From Thiomargarita sp. (GTDB taxonomy: Bacteria; Pseudomonadota; Gammaproteobacteria; Beggiatoales; Beggiatoaceae): a DNA stretch of 6,490 bases. Below, in pieces: positions 1 through 5,700 of this stretch. The translations under genes were made by a program, and so were the position numbers. The notes beneath the pieces are model-generated. The model ran no database searches. It saw only the letters and a program-made list of their open reading frames with translations, and was not told the origin of the DNA. Positions within the stretch are counted from its first letter, which is position 1. Each line of letters opens with the position of its first letter. The stretch lies in assembly GCA_020721025.1 (NCBI GenBank), contig DYNO01000061.1, positions 1 through 6,490 of the forward strand. Reading direction: 5' to 3'.

Positions 1-178
1 AAACTTCGCCGTTACTGAGTGTTGCGAGTGTTTTAATCCCCAAATCAACACCGACAGATTCTTGACGATTGGGGTACTCTGTAACATAATCCTCTGTATC
101 TATTAAGAATGACGCAAAATACTTTCCTGCTTTTTTGGAAATCGTGACCTGTTTCAACTTGCCACGAAACCGGATGGG
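1..178 (-). pseudogene. tnpB: IS200/IS605-family TnpB (OrfB) fragment, RuvC-I region
   Basis: Read on the minus strand from 178 down to the left edge, one frame stays open for 59 codons. It begins PIRFRGKLKQVTISKKAGKY and ends in VGVDLGIKTLATLSNGEV. The GK(L/I)K.VT(I/V)SKKAGKY(F/W) segment followed by VGVDLGIKTLATLS is characteristic of TnpB proteins. The Asp of the DLG motif is the first RuvC catalytic acid. TnpB is the RNA-guided nuclease carried by IS200/IS605 elements and the ancestor of Cas12. The RuvC-I Asp normally sits near residue 190, so about 140-150 N-terminal codons are missing here. The recognisable homology stops at about 175-181, exactly where the plus-strand secreted-protein reading begins. 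The 3' part, including RuvC-II, zinc finger and RuvC-III, would lie left of the window, so its integrity is unknown. No element end or guide RNA (omegaRNA) can be seen. The family call is confident; the truncation is a strong inference from the missing N-terminal half. Confidence 0.85.
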
Positions 179-180
179 TA

Positions 181-510
181 GATGATTTTGAAGCAGGATT
201 GGGAAAATGGGTAGGTAAGGGTAATGCGCCGGCGGAAAATTTTGCACGGGTGGTCGATGATCCCGTCAATGCTGGACATGGCAAGGTGGTGACATTTCCT
301 TCGCTGGTGATTGAAGGGGCAATTTATACCCAGATGATGTTTAATCATGCCTCAATGAAAAAACCGTTGAAACTGGAATTTGATTATTTAGGATTACCGA
401 ACAAGGGTGGTGCTGCTGGAAATTTAGGCGGTTACATCGGCTACGCGCGCAGTTCGAGTCCGGGTTCCGGTCTCCTTCAAATCATCGCTGGGTGGGCGGT
501 ACCGACTTAA
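181..510 (+). pseudogene. N-terminal remnant of a jelly-roll/carbohydrate-binding-like secreted protein (5'-truncated, frameshifted)
   Basis: The reading from about 181 starts DDFEAGLGKWVGKGNAPAEN, the usual opening of jelly-roll domains (concanavalin A-like or CBM-like) in secreted bacterial proteins. A beta-rich stretch follows (KLEFDYLGL, GGYIGYARSSSPG, LLQIIAG). The frame ends at 508-510, but the expected continuation of the domain (GGTDLNYTT, then WHRYSIDL) is in the frame opened at 492. One base added in the short G run at 490-492 would give AGVGGTDLN and join the two parts, so this is the front half of the gene ending at 1304. The only in-frame start in this piece is a TTG at 199. It has no credible ribosome binding site, no signal peptide follows it, and it lies inside the conserved part. 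The real 5' end was therefore probably lost at the junction with the tnpB fragment. The specific ligand and family are not determined. Confidence 0.6.
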
Positions 511-1304
511 ATTACACAACTTACAAGGGCGATAGTTACATTCACATTGAAGATGATGGACAATGGCATCGGTATTCAATTGATTTATCTGCCACTGACT
601 TCCCGAACTTCGCATTGATGTTGGAAGATTATCTCTACGCCAATGGCGTTCCGTTAGATGCGCATTTCGATAACATTGCACTGGCTGATGCAGATGGTAT
701 CGATCCACCACCCGCAAAACCCATTGATCAGCCAAAACCGCCAGTTGAACTACCACCAACCAAACCGGTTGATCCACCGAAGCCACCGGTACCCCCTAAA
801 GTGGATTGTCAATGCGCGATTTACACCGCTTCAGACAATTCTTTAACGTTGCCCAGTGTGCGTTTAACCACGCGTAATGGTTTAACTGGCGAATCGACGG
901 GAGATGTGCAATATTACTCTGGCAGAATGAAACGCTTTGAATTGTACAGCACGGCGCGGGGTTCTATGTTTGGTTTCAATGTGTTATGCGACACCACTAA
1001 CCCATTAGACCCGAACAAAATTGTTCCACAATGTGCCGCGACTTTGGAAAATGGCATACTCACCGTTCCTTGCGTGGAAGTTCCGACCCATGGTTTATGC
1101 GATGACACCGGCAGTTTTGGCAAAAAATGCTCAATTCCAGAACGTTATCAACTGATGCTCGATAAAATGACCTTACCTAAGACCGACAGTAGTTATAACT
1201 CGATTGAAAGTAGTATGTCGTTTATCTTGCGGGAAATGAAGAAGATAACGACTACAACCGTAACAGAAACAAACGTTCCCGCAGCACCCCCTGTTGTAAA
1301 GTAA
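492..1304 (+). CDS. C-terminal part of a secreted jelly-roll/Pro-rich/Cys-containing protein (frameshifted gene)
   Basis: This is a 270-codon frame from a GTG, but the GTG falls inside a domain and lacks a ribosome binding site. It is best read as the continuation of the piece at 181-510. Residues 1-68 complete a beta-sandwich: WHRYSIDLS, ALMLEDY and the terminal FDNIAL strand are typical of carbohydrate-binding-like jelly rolls. Residues 71-103 are a Pro/Lys/Val linker with repeated PKPPV and PP.KPVDPPKPPV units, as is usual between domains of exported proteins. Residues 106-250 form a domain I do not recognise, with eight Cys. It contains two similar strands: QCAIYTASDNSLTLPSVRL at about 107-124 and QCAATLENGILTVPCVEV at about 180-197. 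The tail is Thr/Pro-rich (TTTTVTETNVPAAPPVVK). A hairpin with a T tract follows directly. Extracytoplasmic location is inferred from composition, since the signal peptide is not present. The function is unknown; surface adhesion or glycan binding is possible but not shown. Confidence 0.65.
   Translation: MGGTDLNYTTYKGDSYIHIEDDGQWHRYSIDLSATDFPNFALMLEDYLYANGVPLDAHFDNIALADADGIDPPPAKPIDQPKPPVELPPTKPVDPPKPPVPPKVDCQCAIYTASDNSLTLPSVRLTTRNGLTGESTGDVQYYSGRMKRFELYSTARGSMFGFNVLCDTTNPLDPNKIVPQCAATLENGILTVPCVEVPTHGLCDDTGSFGKKCSIPERYQLMLDKMTLPKTDSSYNSIESSMSFILREMKKITTTTVTETNVPAAPPVVK
702..800 (+). repeat. Proline-rich interdomain linker with degenerate tandem units
   Basis: Codons 71-103 of the frame starting at 492 encode a low-complexity run of PKPPV- and PTKPVDPP-type units, with Pro at roughly half the positions. 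It separates the jelly-roll-like domain from the Cys-containing C-terminal domain. At DNA level the units are only loosely repeated (ccaaaaccgccagtt and ccgaagccaccggta), so copy number could change but is not a perfect tandem array. Confidence 0.6.
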
Positions 1305-1317
1305 GTTGATTCATCTT

Positions 1318-1355
1318 TTAGGGTGAGTGAAAATGCTCATTCACCCTAATTCTTT
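1318..1355 (+). terminator. Probable intrinsic terminator after the first secreted-protein gene
   Basis: The arm ttagggtgagtga (1318-1330) and the arm tcattcaccctaa (1337-1349) can pair over 13 bp with a single G-U wobble, around a 6-base loop (aaatgc). The hairpin is followed by ttcttt. It begins 13 bases after the stop codon ending at 1304 and lies before the ATG at 1380. The T tract is short, so some read-through into the next gene is possible. On the opposite strand no T tract follows, which supports plus-strand use. Confidence 0.65.
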
Positions 1356-1379
1356 AACAACCACACCGCGCACGCAAAT

Positions 1380-1898
1380 ATGAAAAGTGCCCAACTCGCT
1401 ACATTAGGATTGACGATTTTATCCAGTGGCATGTCCGCATTAGTTTTTGCAGAGAACTTGACTTTAACAATTGGGCATCCTGTGGCTCATTCCTTCTGCG
1501 CCCTTGTTCAAAGCCAACACTGGACAGCCAGAAAACCGAATACGGATTGGAAACTCGACTACGCGCCGCTTGCCTTTCCAATCCCGCCAGATTTGCGCGC
1601 CCGTTGCCTGACCCATCCAGACCAACCTAAAACGCATTGTTTGGTTTTACAATCAGCCGGTTATACGTTTTGGACATATCAGAATTCAAGTGGAACGGTT
1701 TTAGTGGCGTATGACACATCAGGAAATTTGGTGGATCGCTGGGAAATTCACGGGTTGCTCGTCGTTGATATCAAGATCAATCCGCTCACAGACACCGTAG
1801 ATTTTATTGGGGAAAAGGGAGAAATTTCAAGTTTCACGTGGAATGAATTAAGTCTTGATCCTGCTCACAATTTACCTCCCGCCCCCGGACATTCCTAA
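1380..1898 (+). CDS. Exported protein of unknown function, N-terminal part (apparent frameshift into the frame ending at 2625)
   Basis: The ATG at 1380 gives a convincing Sec signal peptide: a Lys near the start, a hydrophobic core (LATLGLTILSSGMSALVF) and a VFA|EN cleavage site after residue 24. No strong Shine-Dalgarno sequence is visible, and no other in-frame Met lies nearby upstream. The mature part to about residue 160 is rich in aromatic residues and beta strands, with three Cys (FCAL, RCLT, HCLV). I recognise no family. The frame ends in LPPAPGHS at 1898, whereas the overlapping frame carries PDIPKTSQIITL and a full Ig-like domain. Removing one C from the C5 run at 1882-1886 restores LPPAPDIPKTSQ and yields one 414-residue protein ending at 2625. 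That arrangement is the more natural gene model. Whether the indel is real, a sequencing error or a slippage site cannot be told from the sequence. Confidence 0.65.
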   Translation: MKSAQLATLGLTILSSGMSALVFAENLTLTIGHPVAHSFCALVQSQHWTARKPNTDWKLDYAPLAFPIPPDLRARCLTHPDQPKTHCLVLQSAGYTFWTYQNSSGTVLVAYDTSGNLVDRWEIHGLLVVDIKINPLTDTVDFIGEKGEISSFTWNELSLDPAHNLPPAPGHS

Positions 1899-2625
1899 AA
1901 CATCTCAAATCATTACGTTAGAAACGCCAGCATCGCTCACAGTGGGCGCGTCACTCTCGTTAAATCCTACGGGCGGCGCGTCGAAAAATCCGGTCACTTT
2001 GGAAAGTACAACCCCACAAAATTGTTCGATTAATGGGAATCAATTGACAGCACTCAAGGCGGGAACATGTACTATTGTGGCGCGTCAAGATGGAAATGAG
2101 CACTTTTTAGCTGCCACAGATTTGGAAAAAAGTTTCATTATCAATGCACCGGCACCCGCGCCCATCAATACTGCGCCAAGCAAACTGTGTTTTAACGTGA
2201 CGGGCAATTACACCACAGATTCAGGAATCACTCGCGCTGGTTACTGCAATGATTATCGTTTTAATAACAATGGCGTACCTTGTCTTTCCATTGTGAATGG
2301 CACAGAAATCACCGCCGGCAGTTGCGAAGTCAATCAATTATTGCCTCGTCCCTACCCGATAAAATCCCTAATTGCCACCGGACGCGCTGAAATCAGTACC
2401 ACGTATTCCGCCAGCACGCCGCGTTGCGACAATTCCACACAATTTACCGAAGCCCGCGTCAAGTTACCGAATGCACTCGCTTTTACATGTATTCGTTATG
2501 AGCGCGACGCAGCAACAAACAGTTTTTACTATGGAATTGCTTTGTTGAGTAATACGCAGATATTGAGTTATAAATTGGAAACCACGCCAGATCGATGTGT
2601 GGGGCAGTGTCCCGTTTCTCAGTAA
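1855..2625 (+). CDS. Bacterial Ig-like domain plus Cys-rich C-terminal domain; downstream part of the exported protein beginning at 1380
   Basis: The frame opens after a stop at 1849-1851. Its only upstream start is a TTG at 1855 with no ribosome binding site, so it is better seen as the continuation of the gene starting at 1380. Residues 18-98 of this frame are a bacterial Ig-like repeat: ITLETPASLTVGASLSL, then NPVTLESTTPQNCSINGNQL, then LKAGTCTIVARQDGNEHFLA. The C.I....(L/V)T.L.AGTCTI.A.Q.GN..(Y/F).AA pattern is common in surface and secreted proteins of Proteobacteria. A short Pro/Ala linker (PAPAPINTAP) leads to about 148 residues of unknown fold with eight Cys (SKLCF, GYCND, VPCLS, GSCEV, PRCDN, FTCIR, DRCVGQC). 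Paired disulphides would fit an extracytoplasmic location. The protein ends VGQCPVSQ. A cell-surface or secreted structural or binding role is inferred; no catalytic motif is visible. Confidence 0.65.
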   Translation: MILLTIYLPPPDIPKTSQIITLETPASLTVGASLSLNPTGGASKNPVTLESTTPQNCSINGNQLTALKAGTCTIVARQDGNEHFLAATDLEKSFIINAPAPAPINTAPSKLCFNVTGNYTTDSGITRAGYCNDYRFNNNGVPCLSIVNGTEITAGSCEVNQLLPRPYPIKSLIATGRAEISTTYSASTPRCDNSTQFTEARVKLPNALAFTCIRYERDAATNSFYYGIALLSNTQILSYKLETTPDRCVGQCPVSQ

Positions 2626-2662
2626 CATCAGTATGTTATCAACATCGCTTGAGAGTATTCAA

Positions 2663-2709
2663 AACCTGTCCGGTTTCCAGCAAACTTGACAGGTTGAGAT
2701 CAGCTTTTT
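2663..2709. terminator. Possible bidirectional terminator / palindromic element between convergent genes
   Basis: The arms aacctgtc (2663-2670) and gacaggtt (2688-2695) pair perfectly. Inside them, after one C/T mismatch, ggttt (2672-2676) pairs with aaact (2682-2686) including one G-U pair, leaving a 5-base loop (ccagc). Reading plus, a T5 run lies at 2705-2709, nine bases beyond the stem. Reading minus, the stem is followed by only two more T, giving a run of four. The hairpin lies in the 125-base gap between the stop at 2625 and the stop of the convergent kinase gene at 2751, where a shared terminator is expected. The imperfect T tracts keep the call tentative. It could instead be a copy of a dispersed palindromic repeat. 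Confidence 0.4.
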
Positions 2710-2750
2710 AAAGTGGGTGACTTCTGAAAATTCCGATTCAGACAATCCAT

Positions 2751-5700
2751 CTATTCCATGTAAGATTGCATGAGTTGACAAATTTGTTCTAATTTAAAAT
2801 CATTTGCCAGTTGATAGAGTTGTTTTGCGAACGCATTGAATTCTGGAAGCTGTTGTAAATGGTCAATTTCTGCAAATACGCCTTCAATATCACCCATCAT
2901 GCCCAAGTCATACAATTTTTTCGCTTGCGCGGGAGACAAAGTTGCTCCATTCCTCATGGACATGGGTGCTGCCGATTCGGAAACAGGAAGCACTTCCGCC
3001 GTGTCGCTGTCAATCATCCAGTTTAAACCTACAAGATGCTGTTGCATCAAATCTAACAAAGCGTCAATGCGAATCGGTTTGGCAATGAAGGCGTTACATC
3101 CCGCGGCAAAACTTTCTTGTTGATGATAATCAAACACGCTGGCACTGGCGGCAATAATGGGAACAGTTTGAAATTGAGGCAATTTTCGCAACTGACGCGT
3201 TAATTCAAAACCATCTAACACGGGCATCACCAAGTCAGTGAAAATTAAATCAGGTTGAATTTCAATCGCTTGATGCAATCCTTCCTCACCATCTTTGGCT
3301 TCGTATAAAATAAATCCGAGAGGTTCAAGCAATTTGATGATAATTGACCGATTTTCCCATTTGTCATCGACCACCAAAACTTTTAAACCCTGCGAGATTT
3401 CTATGCCATCTTGTAAATACGTGTAACCAATGATGACCGGCAATTCCTCGTTATGCGATTTGACTAAATTTCTTGTTTCTGGCAATGATAAAGTCATCCA
3501 AAAAGTGCTGCCCTTGCCGAATTCGCTGCGAACATGTAATTGCCCGCCCATCATTTCTACCAATTTTTTGGTAATTGACAGCCCCAATCCGGTACCTTCG
3601 GCGCGATAACGTTGATCGCCAACCTGTTGAAATGGCTCGAAAATTCTGTCAATTTCTGCTTGAGCAATACCGACTCCGGTATCTTCGACTTGAAAGCGTA
3701 AATTGTCATCTTCATCATATCCGACCTTGAGTGTGACCCCGCCTTGTTGGGTGAATTTGACCGCGTTGCCCAATAGATTGATTAACACTTGTCGCAACCG
3801 TTTTTCATCGGCATACACACCTTCGGGAAGTATGGAGAGCGGTTCATAGTTGAATGCAATGTCTTTTTGCTGCGCCCGCATTTGAAACAGTTGGGCAATG
3901 CTTTCTAAAAATTCGCCAAAGTGAAAATCCGTAGGATACAGTTCAATGCGACTGGCTTCAATCTTTGCTAAATCAAGCACATCTTTAATCAGCGTGAGCA
4001 AATATTCACCACTGCGATTAATTACTTTCAGCCCATCGCGTTGTTCTTGATTGATGGTTTTGTCTCGTAACAGAATTTGTGCATAGCCCAAAATGCCATT
4101 CAGTGGCGTGCGTAATTCATGGCTCATGTTGGCGAGAAAGGAACTTTTGGCTTGATTGGCGATATCGGCTTGCAATTTGGCTTGTTCTGCAACTTCCCGC
4201 GCTTGTTCTAACAGTTGATTTTTATGGAACAATTCATCGGCTTGAGATAATAATTCTTCATTGGTCGCGGATAATTCTTCGGTTTGAGCGGCAACATCTT
4301 CTTCTAACCGTTGATTATATTCGTTTAACAGCGTTTCCGATTGTTTGCGTTCTGTGATATCTTCGGATGTTCCCAGTACGCCGACAATATTGCCATGGGT
4401 ATCGTGTAGCAGTATCTTATTGGTTTCTAACCAGATAATTTTATCTCCATTGGCATCCTGCAATTTCTCGATAATATTCAATGCCGCCAAGCCACTTTGA
4501 ATCACTCGTCGATCTGCCTGTATGAACTTTTTGGCAAGCTCGTGAGGAAATAATTGTTCATCTATTTTACCTACGATGTCAGTGTATTTTGATAAATTGA
4601 CTAGGTTTGCGAATGATTTATTGCAGCCGAGATATTTGCCATGAATATCTTTCCAAAAAATTAATTGTGGAATATTATCAATGATTAAGCGTAAAAATTG
4701 CTCTTGTTGTTGCAAAATTTGCTCAATATGTTTCTGCTCACTGATATCCACATAGGTACCGACCAAACGAATCAGTTGATCTTCCTGCCACACCCCCTTG
4801 GCGCGCGACAGAATCCAGACATAATGCCCTTGCTTGTGTTGCATACGAAATGTCACTTCATACACCGGAATTTTTTTATCCATATAATTCGTGAGTGCGG
4901 CGTGCCTAACGGGGAGATCGTCCGGATGTAAACGTTGTATGATGCTTTCGAGACGGTTGGCAACTTCATGTTCTTCAAATCCAAGCATTTCTTTCCAACG
5001 TGGCGAGTAATAAATTTCATTGGTCAGTAAATCCCAATCCCACAATCCATCGGTTGCCCCCAACATTGCCAAACTGAAACGTTCTTCACTCAGACGCAGA
5101 GCCTTCGTTTTTTCTGCTACTTCTTGCACTAAACGTTGATTGTATTCTTGGAGTAGAACTTCAGCGCGGCGGCGTTCAGTGATGTCGTCACTGCTGCCCA
5201 AAATGCCAATGACTTGATTATTAAGATCATATAAGGGAATTTTGCTAGTTTGCACCCATAGTTGACTACCATCTGCTTGGGTAATAATTTCCTCAAATTT
5301 GTACATCGCTTGACCGCTGTCCATGATTTCCTTATCTTTGGCTTGATATCCGGCGGCTTCATTGCGCCACACCATCTCAAAATCGGTTTTGCCAATCATT
5401 TCCGTGGGACTGGCATATCCGCCGAGACGCGCCGTTTCCTGATTGCATCCCAAATAGACGCTGTGGCGATCTTTCCAAAAAATTAATTGTGGAATATTGT
5501 CAATCACTAAGCGCAAGAGTTGTTCACGTTGTCGCAATTTATCAGCAACCACTTGTCTTTCATAAATTTCTTGATGTAACTGACGATTACTTTGGCGTGC
5601 CACCGACCATGATCCTGTTAAGCCAAACAGCAAGAAACTGGTCAAGATGCCGCCGCCGAGCACCAACAATGGCGTTTGATAATAGACATTTTGTTCAAAT

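Noticed and set aside
45..348. Two overlapping minus-strand frames (45-284 and 154-348)
   Set aside because: They run opposite to the plus-strand jelly-roll-like reading or in the wrong frame of the tnpB fragment. Their translations show no domain-like pattern.
424..786. 120-codon minus-strand frame opposite the first secreted-protein gene
   Set aside because: It is antisense to the beta-sandwich and Pro-rich linker. Its composition looks like a shadow and it has no recognisable motif.
2623..2638. Small hairpin taacat/atgtta overlapping the stop codon at 2623-2625
   Set aside because: It has only 6 AT-rich base pairs and no T tract after it, so it is too weak to call a terminator.
2723..2742. 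Inverted repeat tctgaa/ttcaga just past the kinase stop
   Set aside because: It has a 6 bp stem, an 8-base loop and no T tract on the minus strand. It is likely chance.
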